Origin: Hymenobacter lapidiphilus
Lineage (GTDB): Bacteria > Bacteroidota > Bacteroidia > Cytophagales > Hymenobacteraceae
Length of the DNA: 64,000 bases
Direction: 5' to 3'
NCBI RefSeq assembly: GCF_013377885.1
Contig: NZ_JABKAU010000020.1
Span: 1-64,000, forward strand
In this document: positions 1-9,737 of the stretch, piece by piece
Layout of the letters: every line of letters begins with the position of its first letter
Position numbering within the stretch: the first letter of the stretch is position 1
The notes under the pieces: generated by a model
Seen by the model: the letters and a program-made list of their open reading frames with translations, nothing else
What the model was told of the DNA's origin: nothing
The model's database searches: none
Translations under genes and position numbers: made by a program

Positions 1-43
1 ACAGCACGGCCCTGGCCCGACGGGCTGCGCAAGCACGGTAGGC

Positions 44-103
44 GCCCCAACGGAATACGGCCCGCTTCCTCAACCGAGGAGGCGGGCCGTACTCCGTTGG
101 GGC
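44..103. terminator. Strong hairpin after the M16 gene
   Basis: Two 28-base arms (44-71 and 76-103) pair with two mismatches around the loop AACC. The hairpin begins 17 bases past the stop codon of the minus-strand M16 gene, so it probably ends that transcript. It may also stop plus-strand transcription entering from the left. No long T tract follows. Confidence 0.7.
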
Positions 104-119
104 AGATGTGTGGCTTGGG

Positions 120-1400
120 CTACTGCTTTGGGCCCGATACGACTTCTATCATGTTATCAGGGGAAAGGTATTCCTGAGCCAATTCCTGCAATGTAACTGC
201 ATCGGTTGCTTGCACCTGAGCTACGAAATCGGAATAATAGCTGGTTGGTAAATCGTAAAAGATTAGGTTCTTATACTTGTCGCACTGCTCGAAAACAGTA
301 CTGAGTTCGTTGGCAAACTTGCCGCTCATATAGTTCTTTACAGTTTGCAGTTCGGTTAGCGGTATCTGTTCTTCCTGGAGGCGGCGTAATTCTTTTTGTA
401 TCTCCTCAATGGCGGCAGGAGCGTTGCTGGCATTTACATCGGAGCCGATAAAGAAGCTAGTGGAGTGCTCGCGTGGATGCACGCTGGCATAGATGCCGTA
501 CGTGAACCCTTTGTCTTCGCGGATGTTTTTCATCAGGCGCGAGCCGAAGTAGCCACCCAACACCTTCACCAGTACCTGGAGGGCGTGGGTTTGCGGATGA
601 CTCAAGGCAGGCCAGCGGCGGCCAATGCGCAAAGAAGCTTGTAAACTCCCATCTACCGTTACGTAGTCTCGGGGTGCTAGAATTGACGGAGGGGGCACAG
701 CAGCGGTTGCTTTAACCAAGGCGCCGGCTGGGGCTCCTAACTGCTCAGTAAGAAGAGTTACGTGCTCATTGGTGACGTCGCCACAGAGGAATATTTCGGC
801 CTGCGCAAAATTATAGTGTTGCTGATAGAAGCTGCGAACTTGGTCGGAAGTGATATCCTGGAATATAGCTTCATCGAAGGTGACGCCGTAGGGATAGCCA
901 GGGCCGAACAGGTGGCGCGAGAAGCTTTCGGAGGCGAGGTAGCTGGTTTTCTGCCGCTCCACGCGTACGTTCTGGATGGTTCGGGTCTTCACCAAGGCTA
1001 GTTCCGTTTCGGGGAATATGGGAGCCGTGAGGACGTCCTGCACCAAGGGTAATAGTTGCGGCAGGTGGCGGCTGAGGCAGTATAAAGTAAGAGTGGACCG
1101 GTCGAAGCCCTGCTCGCATTCCAGCGAGGCTCCGAAGAAGGCTACCTCGTCGGCAATCTGGCGGGCCGTGCGGGTGACGGTGCCTTCGAGTAGCAGCCGG
1201 GCTGCCAGCAGCGACACACCTGCCGAGGGATCATACCACTTACCGGCCGGAAAGACTACCTGCAGGCGCACTACGGGCTGGGCATCGTTGCGCAGCACAT
1301 GCAGGCGGGCACCGTTGGGGAGCGAAAGCACATTAGCGGCGGGCAGCGTTACGCGGGCCAACGGCTGAACAGGAGGGGCAACGGTTCGGTCGAGTATCAA
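120..1400 (-). CDS. M16 family peptidase homologue, catalytically inactive subunit
   Basis: 426 aa. The fold is that of the M16 (pitrilysin/processing-peptidase) family: an N-terminal domain at about 25-170 and a C-terminal domain at about 185-370. The C-terminal domain carries the substrate-binding signature NIREDKGFTYG typical of the family. Where active enzymes have HxxEH, this protein has LLAAR (residues 64-68, in GVSLLAARLLLEGT), so zinc cannot be bound and it should be a non-catalytic partner. In Bacteroidota such subunits usually sit beside an active M16 gene. None is upstream here, so a partner may lie to the left of the window or elsewhere. No clear signal peptide is seen. The only usable start near the domain is TTG at 1400; no in-frame ATG lies close upstream. 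Confidence 0.85.
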   Translation of the reverse strand: MILDRTVAPPVQPLARVTLPAANVLSLPNGARLHVLRNDAQPVVRLQVVFPAGKWYDPSAGVSLLAARLLLEGTVTRTARQIADEVAFFGASLECEQGFDRSTLTLYCLSRHLPQLLPLVQDVLTAPIFPETELALVKTRTIQNVRVERQKTSYLASESFSRHLFGPGYPYGVTFDEAIFQDITSDQVRSFYQQHYNFAQAEIFLCGDVTNEHVTLLTEQLGAPAGALVKATAAVPPPSILAPRDYVTVDGSLQASLRIGRRWPALSHPQTHALQVLVKVLGGYFGSRLMKNIREDKGFTYGIYASVHPREHSTSFFIGSDVNASNAPAAIEEIQKELRRLQEEQIPLTELQTVKNYMSGKFANELSTVFEQCDKYKNLIFYDLPTSYYSDFVAQVQATDAVTLQELAQEYLSPDNMIEVVSGPKQ

Positions 1401-1429
1401 ATCAGTTGAGTTAGGAAGGCTGAAAAACT

Positions 1430-1522
1430 GTCATTCCGAGCGAAGCAGGAAATCCGGGATGAAACGCCGAACGGAATTGTTCGATGGCGTTCGGCCGGAT
1501 TCCTCGCCTCGCTCGGAATGAC
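1430..1522. repeat. Intergenic palindrome, GTCATTCCGAGC type
   Basis: Arms 1430-1456 and 1496-1522 are near-perfect inverted copies beginning GTCATTCCGAGCG. The spacer has its own smaller inverted repeat (ACGCCGAACG/GGCGTTCGGC). It lies between porV and the M16 gene. It shares its terminal word with the other GTCATnCnGAGC palindromes in this window. Confidence 0.85.
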
Positions 1523-1545
1523 AACTTTGCAAAGAAGGAAAAGAA

Positions 1546-2739
1546 TTAGTTAACCGGGCTGTTGGATGGGCCGAAGGCTTCGCTTAGTTCGTTGAAGTTA
1601 AAGTGCAGCGACACCCGCAATGTTTGCGACAATGGGTTGGCCTTGGAATTAGGCACTAGGTAAGTACCATCGACTCCGAATACCTGGTAGCGCACGCCGG
1701 CACCAAAGCTCAAGTACTGCCGGTCGCCCTTGGTAGGGTTCTCGTAAAAGTAACCGGCCCGTACCATCAATAGGTCGTTGTAGGCATATTCGAGGCCAGC
1801 CGAGAGGTTGATTTCCTGGAGCTCCTCGCTGAAACCACCCGGCGCGTCGCTGAACGAGCTGGTGATACCTTTCACGATACCGTATTCACGGCGCTTGTCG
1901 TTTTCAGCCTTTACAGCCGGATTGCTGGAGGCCACGCCATCTTCGTAGTAAGGCGAAGGCACCAATAGCTTGTTGGCATCGAAGCTAAAGGTTAGCTTGT
2001 TGTAAGGGTCGAGTTCCTTGGTAATGGCGGTGCCCAGCTTCAGGTTGGTCGGCAGAAAATCGGCGTTTGTAGGGTCGGTATAGGTTATTTTGTTGCCGAT
2101 GTTGGAAACCGCGCCGCCGAAGGCCAGGTTATAGTCGCCGGCTCCAATGGTGAGGTCGGTGGTGTAGTACGCGCCGAGGTCGACGGCGACGGCATTGGCG
2201 GGGTTGGAGTCGACGCCGCTAATGCCACCGGTGAGGTTGGAGCGGACATAGCGCACGTTGAGGCCCACCCCGAACTTGTCGCTCAGCTTCTGGCCGTAGC
2301 CCACTGTGAGGGCGTATTCCTTGGGGTTAAAGTCACCATTAGGTGCCCCAGTAGAGGTGCGGTAATTGATCTGACCCAAATCGAAGTACATCAGGTTGGC
2401 CGACAGCGTGCTTCGGTCGCTGAGCTTGGTGGTGCCGCTCAGATAGCCCAGGCCCATGTCGTTGGTGATGCTGGCCAGCCACGGGGTGTAGGAGAGCGAG
2501 GCGCTATGTTGGTAGCGCACAAAGCCCAGCTTGCCGGGGTTGTAAAAGCCAGCGTTGGCATCGGGGCTAATGGCCACGCCCGCCTCGCCCAGCGCTGAGG
2601 AGCGCGAATCGGGGCTGATGGTGAGGATGGGCACAGCCGTGGTAATGGTACGCAGATCTTGGGCATGCGCGGCGGTGGCAGCCAGACACAGCAGGCCAGG
2701 GAGCAATACCGAACGCAGGGACAAGTGGGGCAGAATCAT
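1546..2739 (-). CDS. porV: T9SS outer-membrane protein PorV
   Basis: 397 aa beta-barrel protein of the PorV/LptO family. In the type IX secretion system PorV collects cargo from the SprA translocon and carries it to the PorU sortase. Visible support: a signal peptide (about 1-26, ending AAHAQ), then the family N-terminal block ITTAVPILTISPDSRSSALG and GDAGVA-like EAGVAISPDANAGFYNP, followed by amphipathic strands to the C terminus. The length matches the family. It lies 54 bases downstream of porU on the same strand, the usual porU-porV pairing, so both are probably cotranscribed. PorV is needed for secretion of CTD-bearing cargo such as the protein at 18658-21375. Confidence 0.95.
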   Translation of the reverse strand: MILPHLSLRSVLLPGLLCLAATAAHAQDLRTITTAVPILTISPDSRSSALGEAGVAISPDANAGFYNPGKLGFVRYQHSASLSYTPWLASITNDMGLGYLSGTTKLSDRSTLSANLMYFDLGQINYRTSTGAPNGDFNPKEYALTVGYGQKLSDKFGVGLNVRYVRSNLTGGISGVDSNPANAVAVDLGAYYTTDLTIGAGDYNLAFGGAVSNIGNKITYTDPTNADFLPTNLKLGTAITKELDPYNKLTFSFDANKLLVPSPYYEDGVASSNPAVKAENDKRREYGIVKGITSSFSDAPGGFSEELQEINLSAGLEYAYNDLLMVRAGYFYENPTKGDRQYLSFGAGVRYQVFGVDGTYLVPNSKANPLSQTLRVSLHFNFNELSEAFGPSNSPVN

Positions 2740-2793
2740 AGGTGAGGGTGAAGGATGCAGATTCGAAAAGTAGCGAAAAGCCAGAAAAGCAAG

Positions 2794-5700
2794 TTAATTG
2801 AGGAGCACCAGCTTCTCGTATTTGGAGGCTGTGGAAGTATCGGTGCCGTTGGCCGCGCGGGTGCGCACCGTTACGCGGTACACATACACGCCGCGGGCCA
2901 GTTGGTCCTGGTATTCGTCGCGCCCGTCCCAGCTGAGGGCGGCCACATGCGAGCCGCTGCCCAGGGCCGTACCCTGCAGGGTGCGTACGAGCCGACCGGC
3001 TACCGAGAAAATCTGCACCTGAATGTCGAGGTCCTGACCGCTGCGGTTGTGGTCGAAGTGGAAAGTCGTGTTTCGGGCAAACGGATTGGGGTAGTTGAGT
3101 ACATGCTGCAGCGCCAGCTTGTCGGTGGGAGCGGCAATGAATTCGAGGCGCTGCTCGGCCGAATTGTTCCAGGTATCCCAAGCCTTGAGGCGCAACTCGT
3201 GGGGGCCGGGCGTGAGGTCCTTGAGCTCGTAACGTACCCGGCCTACTTGGAAGCTATCAGTTTTGGCCGTGTACGATGAATTGAGCACCAAAACCTTGCT
3301 GGCGTCGCCGTCGAGCGTGAGCGTGAGGTCGTGGCCGATGCCGGTGCCGGCCGTATTGATGCCGCTGGCGTCGCGCAGCACGGCCAGCAGCGTAGGGCTG
3401 AGGCCCGTCAGGCCACCCGATACAAACTGCTCGTTATCCATGAACAGGCTGATGCGGGGCGCAATGGTGTCGCGGGCGGTTAGCGGGGCTACGTCGCCAA
3501 TGGGCACCAGACGCTGGCCCTGGGCATCGGTGCGGTTGGTGGGGTCGGCAGCGTACAGGCTGATTTTGCCCAGGCCTACGCTGTAGTTGATATCTTTGGG
3601 TACTACAAACTGCAGGCTGAACTTGCCACCCTGCACACTAGCCGGGCCATCGTAGAGGATATTTTCGCGCAGCTGAACGGCCTGAGGCACGTCTTCGTTG
3701 CCGAGCGTTTTCACGGTGGCTTGCTTTTCGAACACCTGCACGTTGGCCGTCCCCGCAAAGGCCGGATTCAGCTGCCCGGCACGTCGGACTTCGCCTTTCA
3801 GCGTGACTTGCTGCAGCGCCTTCAGGGTATCGGGCATGGCCTGCGTCACCGGCTTGCCACCAATTTCAGTCAGGGCTACCGTTTGTTCGGGGTAAGCTAG
3901 GCGCATGGACGGGTCGCCGAGCAGGGCGTAGTTGCGGTTGTTGTCGCCGATGACCGCAATGTTCTTGGCCGTGCGGCAGACGTCGCCGATGCGCGGCATC
4001 GTGCCATCGGGCCGGGGCTGAAACAGGTCGTTGAAGAAAGCGACTGCCAGTGCTTGGTTGCGGTCGGCGTATACCACGCGGGTGGTGGTCAGCAGGCCAA
4101 TGGCTCCCCCTTTCACATCAATCAGCGACTGCTCGCCGGCCGACGTAAGATTGGGGTCGTCGTAGGTACTGAAGTCGCAGGTACCGGTGAACATGAACGT
4201 GGGCCGGGTTGCGTTCTTCAGGTTTCCGATGGAGGTTTTAGTTATGATCTGCTCCTGGGCCAGGCTTATGGGGCCGCCGTGGCCGATGTAGTTGATCAGG
4301 AGCGAGCCTTGCTCGAAGGCTTCATCAACCGCCTTTTCGGCTGCCGGCGACCGTTCGCCCGCTGCCAATTGCACCTGCGGAAACAGATCTAGGTAGAGCT
4401 TGTACACATTGTAGCCACGGGAGGCAGCCAGCGTATCGAGTGGGTTGGCCAACTCCTCGCTGTAGTACACAAACAGGTTGTTGTCGCCGTCGTCGGACAA
4501 AAAGGTGAGGCGGTTGCGCCACTTGCCATAGCCGGCGGGGCTGTCGTAGTCAATCAGCTTCTGGGTTACGCGGGCGGCCTGTTCAGCGGTGCTCACCGGC
4601 AGGCGACCCACGGCTATGTCGAGCAGCTCGTTGCTGGAGCCCGGCAGCCAGGCCCCTTCCGAATCGTCGAGCAGGCCGTAGTAGTCGTCGGAGGAGTAGG
4701 TGAGGCCCTGGCCGTTGGGGCGGTTGCCCATCACTAAGTCGTAGCTCTCCTCCGACTCATAGACCGGCACGAAGTTCTGATTGGTTTGGTTGGCGTTGGC
4801 CGGCTGGCGGCTGGGCCACCAGGTTGGCAACTCCTCAGGTTTGTTGGTTGGGTCGGCCTTGTAGTCGTAGGAGGCGTCGCCGAACAGCAGCAGGTACTGG
4901 CGGCGGCCACTGGTGTTGCGGTCGTACACCATCTTCATCAGGTCGCGGATGGCCGTTACATCCTGGCCGCCCGAGCCGAACTCGTTGTAGATCTGCAGCA
5001 CGTTCACCACCTGCGCATTCAGGCCGTCGCGGCTGGTGCGGTGGGCGGCCAGCTTGTTGGCTTCCTGCAGAAAACGAGGGTGAGCCACAATCAGCAGGTC
5101 CAAACGGCCATCGAGGTTGAGGGCGTGCAGGTTCTGGTTGGCTATTTTGCCAAAGCCGCGGGGGGCCGGGAAATCGGCGCCGGTGAAGGCTACAAACTCG
5201 CGGATAGTATCGGTGCGGGCCAGAAACGTGCCGTTGGCGGCGGCTACAGCGGCCGGCCGGCGTGGGTTGCTGACGTCCCAGATGGTGGCGCCGGCTGCAT
5301 TACCCAGCTCGAACTGGCTGATTGCACCGGGCTGCAGGTTTTCCAGGCTGCGAAACTGCAGCAGGCCACCAGCCAGACGAAGCTGACGGCGGGCATTCAC
5401 TTCGAGGTAATCGAGGTAGCCCTGCGCGCCGGGGTTGTCGCCGCTGTTGAAGCTGAGCGTGATTTTGAGGTCGGTGGGGGAAGTGGCCGGTACCTGGTAG
5501 GCCAGAATGCTGCGGTTGGTATTGGCGGCCTCGGGGTAGCAGTAGAGTCCACTGGTGCAGCTGAAGCCCGGTACCACCTGGGCAGGTAAAGCTTGCCCGT
5601 TCACGCTGGGCTGAAACACGGTAGCCGCCGTCGAGGCAGCCACTACGGCCGAGGTAATCTGGGCCGTGGAACCCGGCACCAGGTCGGCGACGGGGAGCGT

Positions 5701-6720
5701 AAAGGTTTGCTCGGGCCGGCCCGAAAAGGCCTCACCCACCCAAGTCCGGCCCGTTTTCTTGAGGTTAAGCAGGTCACGCTCGTAAAACTGCCGGTCGGCA
5801 AACGTGCTGATGCGGGCACCGGGCGTACCGCTAACGGCCGGTGCCGGTGCCACCCGGCGGCCGGCCGGCGCGCCCACCGTCAGGAAGTAGTAGGCCGTGT
5901 CGGTGTAGGGGTTGAGTTGGTGGCGGAAGCGGGTGCTCAGGCCCTCGCGACTCCAGGTGTGCGGGCCGCGGGCGTAAAACAGGAAGTACTCGTCGTTGTC
6001 GAAGGTGGCGTTGGTGTTGCCCACGAACTGAATGGCGTTTTCCACCAGGTCGTCGGGGCGGTAGGCGCTATTGGGCTGGGGCAGTGTGCCCATGGCGTTG
6101 CCGAAAAGCCGCAGCCGTGCCGGGTCGAAGTTCTCCAAACCGAAGCTCCTCATCGTAGCCTTGTCAAGCTTGAAAATACCGTTGGTGGGCACCCCGATTT
6201 TAAACCACTCACCCTGGCTCAAAACCGAAGTGCGGGCATAGGTGCGGGTGGCCCCGGGGCGGCTGCCGGTGGCGCTATACGTGTAGCCGAAACTGGTGAG
6301 GCGCTCGGCCTGGCCCGTTTGCGGATTACGGCGCAGCGGCTGCAGGCGCAGGAGCGTAACCGGCTGGCGGGCCTCGGTGCCCGGCACCAACTGCACCAGC
6401 GGCGAGGGGGGAAGAGCCGTTAAATCGAGCTGGCCGGCCTGGGCGGGCAGCAGCGGCTCGTATTGCGTTTCGACGAGCTGGCCCACGGTTACGGTGCCAG
6501 CCAGCCGTACCAACAGCGTGCCCACTTGCTCCTCGGTGTCGAAAGCGGCCCCGCGAAAGGCGGGCACCAGCCGTTTCTGGCCCTTAATGCCCACCGGTAC
6601 GGTGCCAGTCCAGGTGATGCGCCCGCGGTACGTCTGCTCGCCGGATTGTGCCAGCGCCCGTGGGCCCATAGTGCTTAGCACCAAGAACGTAATCAGCAGC
6701 CAGACCGTAGAAAAACGCAT
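2794..6720 (-). CDS. porU: T9SS sortase PorU (C25 gingipain-like)
   Basis: 1308 aa. PorU is the surface cysteine protease that removes the C-terminal sorting domain from T9SS cargo and joins the cargo to anionic LPS. The peptidase C25 domain occupies roughly residues 500-900. Its catalytic pair is visible as H814 (NYIGHGGP) and C848 (FTGTCDFS). The last 100 residues form a type A sorting domain starting near NYPNPFARNTTFHFDHN and ending KYEKLVLLN, as expected for PorU, which keeps its own CTD. I place the start at the ATG at 6720 because it opens a signal peptide (MRFSTVWLLITFLVLSTMG...ALAQ). The frame stays open to 6849, but that extension has no secretory character. porV follows after 54 bases. 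Confidence 0.95.
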   Translation of the reverse strand: MRFSTVWLLITFLVLSTMGPRALAQSGEQTYRGRITWTGTVPVGIKGQKRLVPAFRGAAFDTEEQVGTLLVRLAGTVTVGQLVETQYEPLLPAQAGQLDLTALPPSPLVQLVPGTEARQPVTLLRLQPLRRNPQTGQAERLTSFGYTYSATGSRPGATRTYARTSVLSQGEWFKIGVPTNGIFKLDKATMRSFGLENFDPARLRLFGNAMGTLPQPNSAYRPDDLVENAIQFVGNTNATFDNDEYFLFYARGPHTWSREGLSTRFRHQLNPYTDTAYYFLTVGAPAGRRVAPAPAVSGTPGARISTFADRQFYERDLLNLKKTGRTWVGEAFSGRPEQTFTLPVADLVPGSTAQITSAVVAASTAATVFQPSVNGQALPAQVVPGFSCTSGLYCYPEAANTNRSILAYQVPATSPTDLKITLSFNSGDNPGAQGYLDYLEVNARRQLRLAGGLLQFRSLENLQPGAISQFELGNAAGATIWDVSNPRRPAAVAAANGTFLARTDTIREFVAFTGADFPAPRGFGKIANQNLHALNLDGRLDLLIVAHPRFLQEANKLAAHRTSRDGLNAQVVNVLQIYNEFGSGGQDVTAIRDLMKMVYDRNTSGRRQYLLLFGDASYDYKADPTNKPEELPTWWPSRQPANANQTNQNFVPVYESEESYDLVMGNRPNGQGLTYSSDDYYGLLDDSEGAWLPGSSNELLDIAVGRLPVSTAEQAARVTQKLIDYDSPAGYGKWRNRLTFLSDDGDNNLFVYYSEELANPLDTLAASRGYNVYKLYLDLFPQVQLAAGERSPAAEKAVDEAFEQGSLLINYIGHGGPISLAQEQIITKTSIGNLKNATRPTFMFTGTCDFSTYDDPNLTSAGEQSLIDVKGGAIGLLTTTRVVYADRNQALAVAFFNDLFQPRPDGTMPRIGDVCRTAKNIAVIGDNNRNYALLGDPSMRLAYPEQTVALTEIGGKPVTQAMPDTLKALQQVTLKGEVRRAGQLNPAFAGTANVQVFEKQATVKTLGNEDVPQAVQLRENILYDGPASVQGGKFSLQFVVPKDINYSVGLGKISLYAADPTNRTDAQGQRLVPIGDVAPLTARDTIAPRISLFMDNEQFVSGGLTGLSPTLLAVLRDASGINTAGTGIGHDLTLTLDGDASKVLVLNSSYTAKTDSFQVGRVRYELKDLTPGPHELRLKAWDTWNNSAEQRLEFIAAPTDKLALQHVLNYPNPFARNTTFHFDHNRSGQDLDIQVQIFSVAGRLVRTLQGTALGSGSHVAALSWDGRDEYQDQLARGVYVYRVTVRTRAANGTDTSTASKYEKLVLLN

Positions 6721-6902
6721 ACGCACAACACAAGAAAAGCCAGGAGATGAACCAGAAACGCCAACAGGTTGACCGGCAATACAGTTCAGCCCAAATGATA
6801 ACAGCGCCGGCCGCAAATTATTGCGCCCGAAGTAGGAAGTAGTGAGCAAATGGTCTGCCTAGGTAAACGAAGCTAGCTCCAACCCGGATTGCCTGCCCCG
6901 GT

Positions 6903-7607
6903 TCAGGCCGCTGGCGCGGGCATATTGGCTGGGCTCATCACCGAGAGCAGCACGTAAAGCAGCACGATGAGCGGCACGGCCACCGCCCCGAGGATGATCA
7001 GCAAGCCAAGGCTCAGCAGCAGAAACACGAACCGCTGCTTGTTTGCCTGCCAACTCAGTGTTTTAAACTTGAGGGCGAAAAGCGGGATTTCGGCTACTAA
7101 CAGCCCCGACAGCAGAACCGTGAGGCCCAGCAGCAGCCAGGGGCTGAGTAGGTAGGGAGTGAGGGCGAACTTGTCGTTGGCCAGAATGAGTGGTAGTGAG
7201 GCCACCACCAGCGTGCAGGCCGGTGTCGGCAGCCCAATAAACGATTCGGACTGGCGGGTGTCGTTGTTGAACTTGGCCAGGCGCAGGGCCGAAAACACCG
7301 TTATAATGAAGCCCGCATAGGGCAGCCAGTCGGGCAGGTCGGTACCGGCCTGTTGCAGCAGCGCGTACAGGAACGCGCCCGGCACCACGCCAAACGACAC
7401 CACGTCGGCCAGCGAATCCAGGTCTTTGCCAATCGGCGACGATACGTGCAGGGCCCGGGCCAGCAGCCCGTCGAAGAAGTCGAACAACGCCGCCAGCGCC
7501 ACAAAATAGGCCGCCAGCACGAGCTCATCGGCAAAAATGAAACGTAGCGCCAGACAGCCCGAAAACAGATTCAGGCAGGTAACGGCGTTGGGAATATGTT
7601 TTTTCAC
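6903..7607 (-). CDS. pssA: CDP-diacylglycerol--serine O-phosphatidyltransferase
   Basis: 234 aa membrane enzyme. It makes phosphatidylserine, the precursor of phosphatidylethanolamine, from CDP-diacylglycerol and L-serine. The CDP-alcohol phosphatidyltransferase motif is complete: D46 G47 x2 A50 R51 x8 G60 x3 D64 x3 D68 (FDGLLARALHVSSPIGKDLD). About seven hydrophobic segments follow. The N terminus MKKHIPNAVTCLNLFSGCLA is typical of the Bacteroidota/Bacillus-type enzyme. It lies upstream of porU on the same strand with a 182-base gap, so cotranscription is possible but not shown. Confidence 0.95.
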   Translation of the reverse strand: MKKHIPNAVTCLNLFSGCLALRFIFADELVLAAYFVALAALFDFFDGLLARALHVSSPIGKDLDSLADVVSFGVVPGAFLYALLQQAGTDLPDWLPYAGFIITVFSALRLAKFNNDTRQSESFIGLPTPACTLVVASLPLILANDKFALTPYLLSPWLLLGLTVLLSGLLVAEIPLFALKFKTLSWQANKQRFVFLLLSLGLLIILGAVAVPLIVLLYVLLSVMSPANMPAPAA

Positions 7608-7643
7608 GTGCGAGCTTAGTGGGAAGGCTTGAGAGAGTGGGTT

Positions 7644-7728
7644 GTCATCCTGAGCTTGCGAAGTACCTATACGGAGGCTAACGTCAGATAGTAGCTTCTC
7701 AACAGGTCCTTCCCAAGCTCAGGATGAC
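7644..7728. repeat. Short intergenic palindrome, GTCATCCTGAGC type
   Basis: Only the 15-base ends pair well (7644-7658 GTCATCCTGAGCTTG, 7714-7728 CAAGCTCAGGATGAC). The interior has diverged. It lies between the start of pssA and the stop of the hydrolase gene. The ends match the terminal word of the other palindromes. Confidence 0.7.
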
Positions 7729-7746
7729 GGGATGCGTAGCAAACCG

Positions 7747-8382
7747 CTACGTCAGAAACGGATTGGTGTGGCGTTCCTGGCCAATGGTGGTGGCGGGGCC
7801 GTGGCCGGGGTATACCACCGTATCGTCGGGCAGGGGGAGTAGCTGGCTCTTTATGCTGGCAATGAGCGTGGCATGGTCGCCGCCGGGCAAATCGGTGCGC
7901 CCGATGCTGTTCTGAAACAGCACGTCGCCGCCGATAACGGTGCTGGTGGGCGCGTGGTAGAACACCACATGGCCGGGGGCGTGGCCGGGTACAAAGCGCA
8001 CTTCCAGCTCGGTAGTGCCGAAGCGTACGGCCTCGCCGGCCCGCAGCTGGCCGGTGGGCTCGGCGGGCTGGTAGCGCGGAAACCCATAGTTGGAGGCGTA
8101 GCTCGGCACAGCGCGCAGCGTGGCAAAATCGGCCTCGTGCAGCAGAAACGGCACCTTATAAGTGTCGAGTACAAACTGGTTGCCCAGCACGTGGTCGATG
8201 TGGGCGTGGGTGTTTACCAGCAGCACCACGCGCAGTTTCTGGTCTTCGATGTACTGGCGCAGCGCCTGCTGCTCAGCCGGCTCGTAGCAGCCGGGGTCAA
8301 CGATAACAGCCTCGCCGGTTTCGTCGGAGAGCAAATATGTGTTTTCGGCAAACGGATTGAAAGTAAAGCCGGCAACGGTCAT
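7747..8382 (-). CDS. MBL-fold metallo-hydrolase (glyoxalase II-like)
   Basis: 211 aa. Metallo-beta-lactamase fold hydrolase with the binuclear metal motif THAHIDH (H59, H61, D63, H64), a second histidine block PGHAPGHVVFYH, and PGHGP near the C terminus. Size and order resemble the short glyoxalase II-like thioesterases (YcbL/GloC type), which hydrolyse S-D-lactoylglutathione or related thioesters. The true substrate cannot be read from sequence. I chose the ATG at 8382, directly before the domain (MTVAGFTFNPFAENTYLL). An upstream ATG at 8475 would add an unrelated basic tail. It is divergent from the FAD oxidoreductase, with 135 bases between the starts. Confidence 0.85.
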   Translation of the reverse strand: MTVAGFTFNPFAENTYLLSDETGEAVIVDPGCYEPAEQQALRQYIEDQKLRVVLLVNTHAHIDHVLGNQFVLDTYKVPFLLHEADFATLRAVPSYASNYGFPRYQPAEPTGQLRAGEAVRFGTTELEVRFVPGHAPGHVVFYHAPTSTVIGGDVLFQNSIGRTDLPGGDHATLIASIKSQLLPLPDDTVVYPGHGPATTIGQERHTNPFLT

Positions 8383-8517
8383 GGCAGGGGAGAAAGGTTT
8401 TGAAAGGGCAAGATAAGTGGATTTTGGGTTGGTGGGGTTTACGGAATGACGCCGGGGTTTCCGGTGCTGCGGCATGCTGTGGCCAACACCCCATCAAACG
8501 CCTTACCTTGCCAGCCG

Positions 8518-9606
8518 ATGCTACATATTGATTACCTGATTATCGGTTACGGCATTGCCGGGGCCACGTTGGCGGCCGAACTGCGCGGGCGGGGCCGCAA
8601 CGTGCTCGTACTCGATACCCCCCAGCCCGACTCGGCGTCGCGGGTGGCGGCGGGCCTCATGAACCCGGTGGCCGGCAAGCGCTTCGCGCTGGCCTGGCGC
8701 GCCGATGAGCTGCTGACGGCCGCCGCCACGTTTTACCAGGCCCAGGAGCAGCGGCTGGGCCGGCCGTTTTTTCAGGCCTTGCACATTGCCAAATTTTTCT
8801 CGTCGGTGCAGGAGCAGAACGCGCTGCTGGCCCGTAGCGCCGACCGTCCTTGGCTGGATTTTGTGGATGAATTCTCGGCCGGTGCGCTGCCGCCGCTACC
8901 GGGCGTGAGCCCGCAGTTTGGCGGTTTGCTGGTGCGGCGCGGGGGCTTTGTGCTGGTAGAGGAGCTGCTCACGGCCCTGACTACCGAAGGGCTGGCTGCA
9001 GGCTGGCTGCAACACGAAACTTTTGACTGGACGGCCCTTGTTGCCGAGCCGGCCGGCGGCTTCTGTTACGCGGGTCGGGTGCAGGCCCGGCACGTTATCA
9101 GCTGCGAAGGTGCGGCCACCATCCAGAATCCGTATTTCAGCTGGCTGCCCCTCACCCCCAACCAGGGCGAGGTACTGACGGTGGAGTGTGCCGGCCTGCC
9201 CGCCGATACGGTGCTCAACAAAAGCGCCTACGTGGTGCCGCTGGGGGGCAACCGGTTGCGGGTGGGGGCCACCTACCGCTGGCCGCCCTTCGCGGCGGGC
9301 ATTACGGCCGAGGCCCTCGAGGAGCTCGGCCAGCGCCTTTCCGAGCTCACGCCCCAGCCCTTCCGGGTGCTCGACCAGCGGGCCGGGGTGCGGCCGGCCG
9401 TGCGTGACCGGAAGCCGCTGCTGGGCACGCACCCGGAAACGCCGGGGCTGCACGTGTTCAACGGCATGGGCTCGAAGGGCGTGATGTTTGCGCCTCGGCT
9501 GGCCCAGGTAATGGCCGACTGGCTGGAAAATGACGTAGAGCCCTGGCCCGAAGTCAATATCCGGCGGTATATTTCGTTGTACCCATCAGGCCCGGCGGTG
9601 AAGTAG
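8518..9606 (+). CDS. FAD-dependent oxidoreductase (DAO family)
   Basis: 362 aa. N-terminal Rossmann dinucleotide motif GYGIAG (residues 10-15) followed by the DAO fold of D-amino acid / glycine oxidases. The block AAGLMNPVAGKRF just after the Rossmann motif and the C-terminal VFNGMGSKGVMFAPRLAQVM are typical of the Bacteroidota members annotated as NAD(P)/FAD-dependent oxidoreductase. Substrate unknown; an amine or amino acid is likely from the family. The start is the ATG at 8518, immediately before MLHIDYLIIGYGIAG. The frame is open further upstream, but that part lies outside the domain. Confidence 0.85.
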   Translation: MLHIDYLIIGYGIAGATLAAELRGRGRNVLVLDTPQPDSASRVAAGLMNPVAGKRFALAWRADELLTAAATFYQAQEQRLGRPFFQALHIAKFFSSVQEQNALLARSADRPWLDFVDEFSAGALPPLPGVSPQFGGLLVRRGGFVLVEELLTALTTEGLAAGWLQHETFDWTALVAEPAGGFCYAGRVQARHVISCEGAATIQNPYFSWLPLTPNQGEVLTVECAGLPADTVLNKSAYVVPLGGNRLRVGATYRWPPFAAGITAEALEELGQRLSELTPQPFRVLDQRAGVRPAVRDRKPLLGTHPETPGLHVFNGMGSKGVMFAPRLAQVMADWLENDVEPWPEVNIRRYISLYPSGPAVK

Positions 9607-9737
9607 CCGGATTTGGTTACTTTGTTTTTGTAAAGAAGAAACTGGACAAACGTCATTCGAAGCGCCGCCCAGCATAACGATCTGTCTCTTTAGTTGTATT
9701 GTCCTTATCCATCCGTCTCCCGCTCTCGGTTTTTGAT

